From Streptococcus oralis subsp. tigurinus (lineage in GTDB: Bacteria > Bacillota > Bacilli > Lactobacillales > Streptococcaceae): 64,000 nt of DNA. Shown piece by piece: positions 47,899-57,729 of this stretch; position 1 is the stretch's first letter, and the number at the start of each line of letters is the position of its first letter. The notes under the pieces are model-generated. The model did no database searches. It saw only the letters and a list, made by a program, of their open reading frames with translations, and was not told the DNA's origin. The DNA lies in the NCBI RefSeq assembly GCF_002356415.1, contig NZ_AP018338.1:1116001-1180000 (forward strand), in the 5' to 3' direction. The translations under genes were made by a program, and so were the position numbers.

Positions 47899-48234
47899 TT
47901 ACAATCCTTCCTCTAAAATCTTGTCAATAAAGTCATAGACGTTTGTAGCAACTTTTTGTATTTCCAAGGAGCCAAAAGCACCCAAGTCATTTTCATAAAT
48001 GCAATCATCAGCATTTTTCTCGATAAAGCAGGCCAAATCTCCTTCCTGTCCAATCATAAAATAATCTGGCTCTACTTCCTCAATCTGATAAGTCTCATTA
48101 CGCTCTTGAAGATCCTCCTTAGCATACAAACAGATACCTGTATCTCCAATTTCAAAGGGGTCAATCTCTTTCCACTCCGTTAAAAACTGATAGTAGAGAT
48201 TGGGCAAGACAAATCCAAATTCATCTCTTTTCAT
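47899..48234 (-). CDS. Second SUKH-like immunity-type protein
   Basis: A 111-residue protein with a SUKH-like layout (LPNLYYQFLTEWKEIDPFEI, then a nucleotide-fold-free beta core and VYDFIDKILEEG). It is shorter than its neighbour and diverged from it, so this is not a recent duplication. GGAGG precedes ATG 48234; 18 bp to the next gene. Confidence 0.75.
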   Translation of the reverse strand: MKRDEFGFVLPNLYYQFLTEWKEIDPFEIGDTGICLYAKEDLQERNETYQIEEVEPDYFMIGQEGDLACFIEKNADDCIYENDLGAFGSLEIQKVATNVYDFIDKILEEGL

Positions 48235-48270
48235 AGTTTACCTCCACATATTTACAGAATAGCAACTATG

Positions 48271-48969
48271 CTACTTCAAGCTCCATCCTCCATCAATCGT
48301 TAGGATTTGTCCCTGCATGGCGCTTGCTTTTCCACTTGCTAAAAAGAGACTAACTTCAGCAATTTCACTTGGCTCAATCCAACGTTTGATGGGTGTCTCA
48401 CTAGCTACCCAGTCAGCTAGTCCACCTGGCTCAAAGTCAGCTGCGGTCATTCCAGTTTTTACTGCTCCTGGAGCGATACCAAAGACCTGAATCCCAGTTT
48501 CAGCATAGTCTAGTGCCAACTGCTTGGTAAAGCCAGCCAGGGCATGCTTAGAGGAAGTATAGGCGTGACCACCACCTCCTGCTAGGCTTGAGGCAATCGA
48601 ACACATATTGATTATGATTCCTTTTTTATTTTCCAACATTTGTGTCAAATAATGCCGTGTCATCTCAACTGGAGTCACATAGTTGATTTCAAAAATCTCT
48701 TGAATTTCCTTCGCTGATTGTTCTAGTAAAGGCTTGTAGTCATCCAACACTCCCGCTGTATTACAAAGAATATCAACTTGAGGACACCAGTCAAAAATTG
48801 GTTCCAAGTCAAGAGTTAAATCTCTCTGTAAAAAGTGGAAATCACCCTGTAGGAGTGGATTTTCTCTTTGGTCTACACCATAAACTTGATAGTCATTCTC
48901 TAAAAAGAGGCGAACTTGAGCTAGACCGATCCCTGAACTTACTCCCGTAATCAATACACGTTTAGTCAT
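48271..48969 (-). CDS. Short-chain dehydrogenase/reductase
   Basis: A 232-residue SDR enzyme. TGVSSGIG (cofactor loop, about 8-15), D in VDQREN suggests NAD(H) preference, catalytic Ser in CSIASS and YTSSK. Substrate unknown; family members reduce keto groups of acyl-ACP, sugars or xenobiotics. It overlaps the Tad2-like gene by 8 bp. Confidence 0.9.
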   Translation of the reverse strand: MTKRVLITGVSSGIGLAQVRLFLENDYQVYGVDQRENPLLQGDFHFLQRDLTLDLEPIFDWCPQVDILCNTAGVLDDYKPLLEQSAKEIQEIFEINYVTPVEMTRHYLTQMLENKKGIIINMCSIASSLAGGGGHAYTSSKHALAGFTKQLALDYAETGIQVFGIAPGAVKTGMTAADFEPGGLADWVASETPIKRWIEPSEIAEVSLFLASGKASAMQGQILTIDGGWSLK

Positions 48970-49198
48970 GCACTTCTACCCAATCCGTCGCCAAAACATC
49001 ACAAGGTGTCGGACTCCACATCGAAAACCCTTCCCCTTCTCCAGACACGTTGATGAGGAAATAAGGTGTCACTTCAAGTGCAACCCCGTTTTGCTCGATG
49101 GTATCAAAAAGCTGCACATAGTTTTCAGCCCCTCCCCAACCAGTTCGTACATATTTTTTCTTAGCCTTTAATCCAGGCAAGATTTCTTCAAATGTCAT
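48962..49198 (-). CDS. DUF2829 / Tad2-family small protein
   Basis: A 78-residue protein with the DUF2829 layout: KAKKKYVRTGW near residue 13, PYFLINVSG, and the C-terminal WSPTPCDVLATDWV. This family includes phage Tad2, which sequesters the signal of Thoeris defence. Here it is a chromosomal gene coupled to an SDR, so the role may be to bind a nucleotide-like metabolite rather than to oppose immunity. AAAGGAG precedes ATG 49198. Confidence 0.85.
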   Translation of the reverse strand: MTFEEILPGLKAKKKYVRTGWGGAENYVQLFDTIEQNGVALEVTPYFLINVSGEGEGFSMWSPTPCDVLATDWVEVHD

Positions 49199-49232
49199 GT
49201 TCTTCTCCTTTAATGCTACATTCTTAATTTAA

Positions 49233-49241
49233 TTATAACAA
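49233..49241 (-). promoter_or_regulatory. Extended -10 promoter of Tad2-like/SDR/immunity cluster
   Basis: TGTTATAAT on the minus strand directly after the nuclease terminator, 34 nt before the start. Confidence 0.6.
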
Positions 49242-49266
49242 AAAACCGTTTTCCAACGGCTTTTTG
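49241..49266 (-). terminator. Terminator of the nuclease gene
   Basis: CCGTT-GGAA-AACGG hairpin with a GNRA-type loop, extended by A/T pairs, followed by six T on the minus strand. Confidence 0.9.
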
Positions 49267-49289
49267 ACTGTATATCCACTAAATTCTTC

Positions 49290-50310
49290 CTACCACTGCA
49301 ATCCGGCTTCTCTAATTTCTTTCTTGGAAGCAAATTTACCATTTGGTCTGTGCCATCTTCCGTTTCTATCCCTAAAGTAGCCACCTGAATTTTTTGATTG
49401 CGAGTTTGATTTCTGACTTTCTTCTTTTTCTTGTGCAGCCTGACGTGCTTTTTCTTCTTCCTCTTTCGCTTTCTTTTCAGCTGCTTCTTTTTCTTTAGCC
49501 TCTTTCTTGGATTTTTCCTCAGCTTCCTTCTTAGCCTTTTCTTTTTCTTCTTTTATCTTTGCATCTTCAACTGTATTTTTAGCAGTACCATCCAAATAAT
49601 TGATTTCCGCATTAGCTGAAACATTGTCTAGAATAACATGCGTCACAGAATACTGATCAACCTTTTCCTTACTACCACCTAACTTGATTTCCAAGAGTTT
49701 GCCATTTTCATCAATTCCCACATACTGCAACTCAATCTGTCTTGGAATCAATTCGTCCTTTTGATAAATCGGGGTCACCTTGTAGTCAAGATAGTAGTTT
49801 GGGTGATTGGCCAACCAAGAGTCCAACCGATTTTCATAATAAAGCATACCACTTTGGTTTTGGTCATCTGTTCCAGAATAATTTCCAGCATTGAGCCAGT
49901 TAGTCATCGGAACCAAGTTTTTCTTTTCATCATTCAATCCACTAAATTGGTACCCAATCAAATGGCCTCGATTCATTAACCAAGCCTTTTTAGAACCATC
50001 TCCATAGTAAAAGCCAACCAACTGGGTTATAACTTATCTTAGGCTCTCTCTTCTCAGTTGGCTCATCGCTGTCCTTGAGTTGAATATGAGCAAACGTCGC
50101 GCGTGATTTGGAATCCAATTCTCCAAGTTCTAGCTGCTTTTCATTTTTAAAAGGCAAGAGTCCAGCTTCTTTAAACAACTTTTCATCGAATTTGACTTGC
50201 TTCTGTTCGACTTTTTCTTCTGGAACCGCTTGTTCTACCTTATGACCAGAACAAGCAACAAGTGTTGTTACTGAAAGTAAGGCAAGTGAAAGGGTGAGCA
50301 ACTTTTTCAT
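49290..50310 (-). pseudogene. Frameshifted DNA/RNA non-specific endonuclease lipoprotein
   Basis: Frame 1 (50310 to 49990) encodes a lipoprotein signal (LLSVTTLVACSG) and ~95 residues ending KISYNPVG then a shifted tail. Frame 2 (from about 50021) continues with FYYGDGSKKAWLMNRGHLIG, the ββα-Me nuclease motif (NRGH with general-base His), and ends with a charged coiled coil and the tail YFRDRNGRWHRPNGKFASKK. The shift lies near 50017-50027. One indel separates two halves of what would be a ~340-residue secreted nuclease. Confidence 0.85.
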
Positions 50311-50439
50311 AATAAACTCCTTTATTTTGTATAATAACTATACTAATACTTCCTTCTACATTTTACTATCATTTTGCTAATTATTCAACAATAAAGAAAC
50401 TGTTATTATACTATTTTTCTCGCGTGTCCAAAACAAAAA

Positions 50440-50466
50440 CGATAACCACTTTTTCAGTAGTTACCG
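50440..50466 (-). terminator. Terminator of lytB
   Basis: CGGTAACTACT pairs with AGTGGTTATCG (with G-U pairs), T-run on the minus strand, 14 bp after the stop. Confidence 0.8.
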
Positions 50467-50479
50467 TTGATTTTTTTGA

Positions 50480-52348
50480 TTAGTCTTTCCCACCAAGTCT
50501 ACTATTGATGGTCATCATGATGCTGGCTATTTTCTCTCCCCAGTAAGGATCGGAAGCATAGCGAACATTCATTCCTGTTGCCTTGTTTCCAAGGTGGTCT
50601 CTGCCGTAGTCGATATAATTCTCACGAATCCACTTGGCCGCACCGAGAATTCCTTTGTCCACATCATCAAAGCTCTTGGCTGAGAGATAAGGGCTAGTAT
50701 CATAAGCCGCAATACCAAAGAAATTGTTCTTATCTCTGGCAATTTGACTGCGACCCCAAGCACTTTCAAGGGCACTATGAGCCATCAAGTAAAGGGCATT
50801 GACACCGTAACGTTCTTCAGCCTCTTTGAAAGTCGCTCCTTTCCCCGCTAGAGGACTATTTTGAATATTCATAACAGAATAAACTTTATCCAACTCAGCT
50901 GCACTATAATTACTTGGCTCTCTCAAGTTTTTAAAGAGGAAAGGATTTTTAACCGTAAAGCCATCAAAATGCTCTCCATCAGTTGAGTAGTACTTCTTAC
51001 CAATAACCATAGCAGATGTATGTGGAGCTACTTTGATACTCGTATAAGGAGAGAGTTCATGGTAGAGGAATTTCCCATCACTAGTATAATGAGGGATAAA
51101 CTCGCTTCCTTCATCCACTGCTGTCAAATCACTTTTATTCATGAAACCCGAAAGTCCAGAAATATTCACTGGTATTTGGGTGTTTTTCGTAGATTGAGTA
51201 TCTCCAAGCGAGACAATTGTTCCTTTTGATACATAGCTTAATTTTTCTCCCGAACTACTATATACATATGCAGTGATAGGTTTCACTTTGTAATATTTAG
51301 ATTCTGAAATCCACTTTCCATTGTTTTGAAAAGAATACTCTTTACCTTTAATATTAAAAGTACCTGTCACATACATACCATCTTCTTTTAGATAGTACCA
51401 AGCATCATAATCTTTATCAAAAATCCACTCATTTTTGGCCATATATCCACCTGTTTTAAGGTAATATGAGCCACTCCATTCTCGAGAAGCATAAGCCCCT
51501 CCTGTTTTTAAATAAAACCAACTATTGTATGAATTATCAAATATCCATTCTTTTTCTGCCATGGCACCACTGTCTTTTAGATAGTAATCTGTTTTCCACT
51601 GATTACTTAGCATTACACCATCAGTATCAAAATAGTACCATATCCCTTTGATTTTTTCCCATTTATTACGAGAAATTTTCCCAGAAGCTGTAGCATAGTA
51701 CCACTTGTTAGAAATCTTTACCCATGTATTTTCTGCAAGAGCACCACTATTTTGGATAAGATAATCACCAACTAAAGTATTAGTTACCATGATGCCTTCT
51801 TTATCAAAGTAATACCAAATACCAGCGATTTTTTCCCATTTATTACGGAGAATTTTTCCAGAAGCTGTAGCATAGTACCACTTGTCAGAAATTTTTACCC
51901 ATGTATTTTCTGCCAAAGCACCATTGTCTTGAATAAGATAATCATCGATTATAATATTACTAATCATAACACCTTCTTTATTGAAGTAATACCATTTGTT
52001 ATCGATTTGTTTCCAGTCTAAGACAGGTTGATTATTTTCATAAAAGCGCCAACTTCCCTGCTCCTTCAGCCAACCTTCTTTTTTGCTTTCCCTATCTTTT
52101 TCCTTATTTGATAAATCTTCTTTAGCGGGATCTTTCTCTTTTACAACTGACTCTTTCCTAGTATCAACTCGGGGAACTTCTTTTTTCGGAGCAGACTCTT
52201 CTTTATTCGGAGCAGACTCTTCTTTTTTCTCAACTACATCTGTTGTCTGAGTTTTTTTTGTAACTTGAGACTCTTCGGCATACACTGCCGATTTTGCAAA
52301 TCCTGCTATAGAGAGAGCAACAGTACTTGCAAGTAGTATCTTCTTCAT
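50480..52348 (-). CDS. lytB: Choline-binding endo-beta-N-acetylglucosaminidase LytB
   Basis: A 622-residue secreted murein hydrolase for daughter-cell separation. Order: signal peptide (1-25, AVYAEES), a low-complexity Glu/Lys/Ser segment (30-90), choline-binding repeats (about 92-350, each with GxWYYF/WYYATASG aromatic motifs), an SH3-like linker, and a GH73 catalytic domain (about 430-620) with the glutamate in SALESAWGRSQIA. Two repeats are almost identical. AAGGAG precedes the ATG. Its terminator and the next gene's promoter are separate from pyrDB. Confidence 0.95.
   Translation of the reverse strand: MKKILLASTVALSIAGFAKSAVYAEESQVTKKTQTTDVVEKKEESAPNKEESAPKKEVPRVDTRKESVVKEKDPAKEDLSNKEKDRESKKEGWLKEQGSWRFYENNQPVLDWKQIDNKWYYFNKEGVMISNIIIDDYLIQDNGALAENTWVKISDKWYYATASGKILRNKWEKIAGIWYYFDKEGIMVTNTLVGDYLIQNSGALAENTWVKISNKWYYATASGKISRNKWEKIKGIWYYFDTDGVMLSNQWKTDYYLKDSGAMAEKEWIFDNSYNSWFYLKTGGAYASREWSGSYYLKTGGYMAKNEWIFDKDYDAWYYLKEDGMYVTGTFNIKGKEYSFQNNGKWISESKYYKVKPITAYVYSSSGEKLSYVSKGTIVSLGDTQSTKNTQIPVNISGLSGFMNKSDLTAVDEGSEFIPHYTSDGKFLYHELSPYTSIKVAPHTSAMVIGKKYYSTDGEHFDGFTVKNPFLFKNLREPSNYSAAELDKVYSVMNIQNSPLAGKGATFKEAEERYGVNALYLMAHSALESAWGRSQIARDKNNFFGIAAYDTSPYLSAKSFDDVDKGILGAAKWIRENYIDYGRDHLGNKATGMNVRYASDPYWGEKIASIMMTINSRLGGKD
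51661..51960 (-). repeat. 177-bp tandem repeat in the lytB choline-binding region
   Basis: About 120 bases starting near 51665 recur near 51842 at ~90% identity, a period of 177 bp (59 codons). Encoded units share ALAENTWVKIS and KWYYATASGKI. Confidence 0.85.
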
Positions 52349-52470
52349 TTTATTCTCCTTAGTAAAAAACTATATACATTTTCTAAACCCTATTGTAACA
52401 TAGTTAACCAACGGAAATATTACAAATTGATGAAGATTCTATTTCTTGTTGACGATAAGGAAGACCTAGC

Positions 52471-54220
<1,750 letters not shown>

Positions 54221-54256
54221 GATTTTCCTCCTTAAATTTTAAGGGGATCAGATAAA

Positions 54257-54379
54257 GAAAAAACCTTGCTAATGCAAGGTCTCAGTCGAGATAGGACAGA
54301 ACTCATGTGCACACTTAAAAAGTCTCCATAGAGAGTCCCCTATCCCTTTTATCTGACACCTTGTGAGTCTCTCTGGACT
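54257..54379 (-). promoter_or_regulatory. PyrR-type attenuator leader of pyrK-pyrDB
   Basis: The minus strand carries a PyrR binding loop AGTCCAGAGAGACTCACAAG (54360-54379), complementary anti-terminator arms, and a terminator ACCTTGC/GCAAGGT (54263-54280) with T6 just before pyrK. UMP-bound PyrR should promote termination. Confidence 0.85.
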
Positions 54380-54403
54380 CCCCTTAAAGGTTAAATTTGT
54401 ATT

Positions 54404-54432
54404 AGTATACTCTTTCAAAGAAAAAAAGTCAA
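54404..54432 (-). promoter_or_regulatory. Promoter of the pyrK-pyrDB operon
   Basis: TTGACT (54427-54432), 17-nt spacer, TATACT (54404-54409) on the minus strand. The -35 lies within the terminator of the preceding gene. Confidence 0.75.
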
Positions 54433-54457
54433 GTAGAAAACGAACATTCTACTTGAC
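54428..54457 (-). terminator. Terminator of the glyoxalase-family gene
   Basis: 10-bp stem (54428-54437 with 54448-54457), T-run on the minus strand, 9 bp after the stop. Confidence 0.85.
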
Positions 54458-54466
54458 CTTACTGGA

Positions 54467-54847
54467 TTATTTTTCACGAATGACTTCGACCTTGTAACCG
54501 TCAGGATCTTTGACAAAGTAATAGTTTGGTTGAGTTCCTGGAAGTCCATTAGGGGCTGTCACCTCATAGCCCTTCTCGCTATGTTCTTGATGTAAGGCCT
54601 CAAGGTCAGGTGTACTGAGGGCGATATGGGCGAAGCCATCTCCTACCACATAAGGACCGTGATCATAATTATAGGTTAACTCCAACTCGTAGTCATCCCC
54701 CTCAAGTCCTAGATAGACAATCGTGAAGGCATGGTCTGGAAAATCTCTGCGACGCAATTCTTTAAAACCAAAAGCATCTTGATAGAATTCGATTGATTTT
54801 TCAAGGTTTTCTACTCGTAAGCAAGTGTGTAGCATTTTTGAAGCCAT
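54467..54847 (-). CDS. gloA: Lactoylglutathione lyase-like glyoxalase/VOC protein
   Basis: A 126-residue VOC-fold protein. Metal ligands fit glyoxalase I: His in MLHTCLRV, Glu in YELELTYN, His in FAHIALS, and Glu in KVEVIREK. Classic substrate is the hemithioacetal of methylglyoxal and a thiol. ATG 54847 has GAGG 8 nt upstream. It is an isolated one-gene unit between the J-protein gene and pyrK. Confidence 0.88.
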   Translation of the reverse strand: MASKMLHTCLRVENLEKSIEFYQDAFGFKELRRRDFPDHAFTIVYLGLEGDDYELELTYNYDHGPYVVGDGFAHIALSTPDLEALHQEHSEKGYEVTAPNGLPGTQPNYYFVKDPDGYKVEVIREK

Positions 54848-54944
54848 TTTCATTACCTCTTTCATTTGAATAGTTCTATTATACCTTTATTCAGGAAAAT
54901 TTACTAGAAACTTGAACTAGAGTCCTCTTCTCTACGCTTTCATT

Positions 54945-57716
54945 CTAAGAAGCACTTTTACGATTTTCCTTGCGTATATTGCCAATAAGGAAAAGTATGA
55001 TAAGGATAAAAAGTCCCTCGAGGAAGTAGAAAGCAAATTCGCTGTTTATGATTAGTAAGTCTTTGTAATGATAGTTATTACCGAAAACTGAATTTGGTGC
55101 GAATAGGATTCGGAACAGTCTTCTTAGGAAAATAAAGATCTGCAATCCATAAATCATAAAGACCTTCTTCACACCAATCATGAAGCCTTGATCCTTTGTA
55201 AAATAAGACAAGGCAACTCCATTTAACAAGAGGATAACAGTTATAGCCAGAGTTTCATTTCGTAGAATAGTTGGATCAAAGATATCTAAACGGCTGTGAA
55301 TGTAAGGCAACGTTTGAAAGAGTAGGAGCCCCAAGATTGCTGGTATGAAAATTTTCTTAAGAGATGGTGGAAATCCAGGACTAAATCTTGTAAAAGATAA
55401 GCAAATCACAAGGATTGCAAAAATATGGAAGTAAGCTATGGCAACTCCTGAAATAGTCTGGCTTTGATTTACCAAAGCAGAAAGAAAGCCAGCAGAAAGA
55501 AAGATACCGATAGGAATCAGCTTATCCAAAGAATAATCCCACTTCAGCCCCTGACTCACTTGGAAACCATCGATGAAGCTGAAAAATGTAATGAACATAA
55601 GGGCACCAATGAGACCAAACGGTAAGGATGGAATGACGAGGGTCAATAACAAGATTAATAGGAACCATGGATGGGGGCTGTAGTAGAATTTCCGTTTTTC
55701 CCCCCTAGCAGTCACTCCCTCCTCAATCGGTGTTTGCCTTAATTTTAGCATATAGACGTAAAAGAGTGAAAACATACCCGCATGAACCCATGAATTATAA
55801 CCCGGTCGCTCTAGAACACTAAGTAGCAAACTTACAATCGTAAAGAGGCCAAAGAAAACCTGAAGAAACTTATTTTTAAAGACCTGTCTTTTTTTCCAAT
55901 CCAAATAAGAGAGCTTGGCCTTCGGATGACTAAGTTCATAGGCATAAGTCGTCATCTCTTCTAGTTTCTGGTCTGTCTCCTCCGTCATCATTTGGGGAGC
56001 CATTTTAGAAGTAGGAAAAGGAGCCAAAACATATCTCAAGAGCTTGCCATCTGTAAACCGATGGTACTCCTTATAGATTTGTTGAAGCAAAATCGTTAGA
56101 ATGCGTGGTCTTCCTTTAAAGTAGCTTCTCCACTTTTCCCAATCATTGATATCTTCATCGTTCTTAGTGAGTTTATCTATATAAAGATAACCTTCATTGT
56201 ACCAGTAATCAAAATTTTCTTTTTTGTTAAGTGCATACTCCTCTACCACTGAAGGATAAGAATGGATACTCTTCCAGAAATGGAGTTTTTTCAGGTAAGG
56301 ATTTGATTCCTCATCACTGTAACGCTCTACAAATTGAAGAACGAGAGCTAACACTTTCGCATTGGTTAAAGGATAGACGTCCACCTTTTCTAACAAATCA
56401 AGTAGGAGAGTGTGATCTTTGACTGATTCAAAAAGATATTGCCAATCACGTAAAAGATTGTATTCATCTTGATATGGACTATAGACTAAGAGATATAGTT
56501 TTTCCTCAACCTCCGATGGATCTAGAAGATTATAACGGTGAATATCGAATGGTTCATCTGTATTTGAATTTAATTCATCTAAGTAAACCACAAGCTCATC
56601 ATAGGCTTTTTTATCCTCCTCTCTCATCTCTGGTTCAATCTTCTCCAAGATAAAGGTTAAAACTGGAACGCTAGTAATTATTTGTTTACTGCTATTCAAG
56701 AGAAAAAGGACAGTATTAGGAGAAAATGATTGACTGAAAAAATTTATCCAAGTCCCCATCTGATTAGCTCTTTGGGAATCTTCAAGGATTGCTTGACATA
56801 AACGATAAGAAGCATACAATTTAGCAGTTTCTTTTTTCGCAGCTTCTAGAGGTTCTCCATTTTTGTTTGCAGTAGCTCTTTTAACCTTCCAATGCTTCAG
56901 TTTATAGTAATATCCCCAGTATCGAAAGTCGGGTACATAGTCTTCCAGCAAAGGAATGACGATAGAAAATTGTTCCGATTTGTTGAAAATATAAACATCC
57001 ATTTCCTCTAAAACGGATTGAACAATGTCCATATCATATTGATACTGATGAAAGAACTGACGCCACAGATGCTCTTGTTCCTCTTGGTTATAACCGTCAT
57101 TCCCAACAATACTTTCAATCGCATTTCGAATCAAATAGGTTGCGTCATTATAACCGCTAAAATCAAGGGTAGACTTGCTTGTTTCTTCTTGCCTTTTGCC
57201 CTCATCATCACCAAAAGTTTCAAAGTTGAGAGTACTCTTAGCACTCTCTTCAGAGTTACCGTTTAACCTAGTTTCCTCATCATAGTCAGTAAAATTATGG
57301 GTAGACTTTGGCTCATCCTCTTCTGCTTTAAAGGTTTCAAAGTTAAAGGAATCGCTGGTTTTATCAGTTGATTGCTGATAATCACTGAATTCAAGACTAG
57401 ATCTTTCAGACTCTTCGTTCTCAGTCTTCGTTTCTTCAGTCAAGTTTTCAAAATTGAGACTAGAGTTAGGCTTTTCATTCGCCTCTTCTTCAAGTTCAGC
57501 AGCTTCTTGAGAGTCACTCGCTTTTCTTAGACTATTTTCTGGTCTTGTGTTTCTAGACCTCGCATAAGTCAAGGCTTTTTGGTACGCTTCGACAATTTCT
57601 TGGTAAATTTCTGGTTGGTCTTCTGGGTGATAGAGCCGAACCAGTTCAGCATAACGCCTTCTAATAAGCTTGACGTCAGTCGTTGGCTCTATCCCTAAAG
57701 TTTCCCATATATTCAT
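54945..57716 (-). CDS. Membrane J-domain protein paired with HscC-type Hsp70
   Basis: A 923-residue protein. Residues 1-50 are a divergent J-domain: WETLGIEPTTDVKLIRRRYA, then LYHPEDQPEIYQ with HPE where HPD is canonical, then EIVEAYQKAL. Residues 85-189 hold six copies of a short motif [S/D][S/T]xx-F-xx-[F/Y/L] (F at 89, 110, 126, 142, 165, 186) in acidic linkers. A helical region follows, then about ten C-terminal membrane helices (about 640-915). The layout recalls E. coli DjlB/DjlC, partners of HscC. GGAG precedes the start; 13 bp to hscC. Confidence 0.85.
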   Translation of the reverse strand: MNIWETLGIEPTTDVKLIRRRYAELVRLYHPEDQPEIYQEIVEAYQKALTYARSRNTRPENSLRKASDSQEAAELEEEANEKPNSSLNFENLTEETKTENEESERSSLEFSDYQQSTDKTSDSFNFETFKAEEDEPKSTHNFTDYDEETRLNGNSEESAKSTLNFETFGDDEGKRQEETSKSTLDFSGYNDATYLIRNAIESIVGNDGYNQEEQEHLWRQFFHQYQYDMDIVQSVLEEMDVYIFNKSEQFSIVIPLLEDYVPDFRYWGYYYKLKHWKVKRATANKNGEPLEAAKKETAKLYASYRLCQAILEDSQRANQMGTWINFFSQSFSPNTVLFLLNSSKQIITSVPVLTFILEKIEPEMREEDKKAYDELVVYLDELNSNTDEPFDIHRYNLLDPSEVEEKLYLLVYSPYQDEYNLLRDWQYLFESVKDHTLLLDLLEKVDVYPLTNAKVLALVLQFVERYSDEESNPYLKKLHFWKSIHSYPSVVEEYALNKKENFDYWYNEGYLYIDKLTKNDEDINDWEKWRSYFKGRPRILTILLQQIYKEYHRFTDGKLLRYVLAPFPTSKMAPQMMTEETDQKLEEMTTYAYELSHPKAKLSYLDWKKRQVFKNKFLQVFFGLFTIVSLLLSVLERPGYNSWVHAGMFSLFYVYMLKLRQTPIEEGVTARGEKRKFYYSPHPWFLLILLLTLVIPSLPFGLIGALMFITFFSFIDGFQVSQGLKWDYSLDKLIPIGIFLSAGFLSALVNQSQTISGVAIAYFHIFAILVICLSFTRFSPGFPPSLKKIFIPAILGLLLFQTLPYIHSRLDIFDPTILRNETLAITVILLLNGVALSYFTKDQGFMIGVKKVFMIYGLQIFIFLRRLFRILFAPNSVFGNNYHYKDLLIINSEFAFYFLEGLFILIILFLIGNIRKENRKSAS

Positions 57717-57729
57717 AAGGTCTCCTCTT

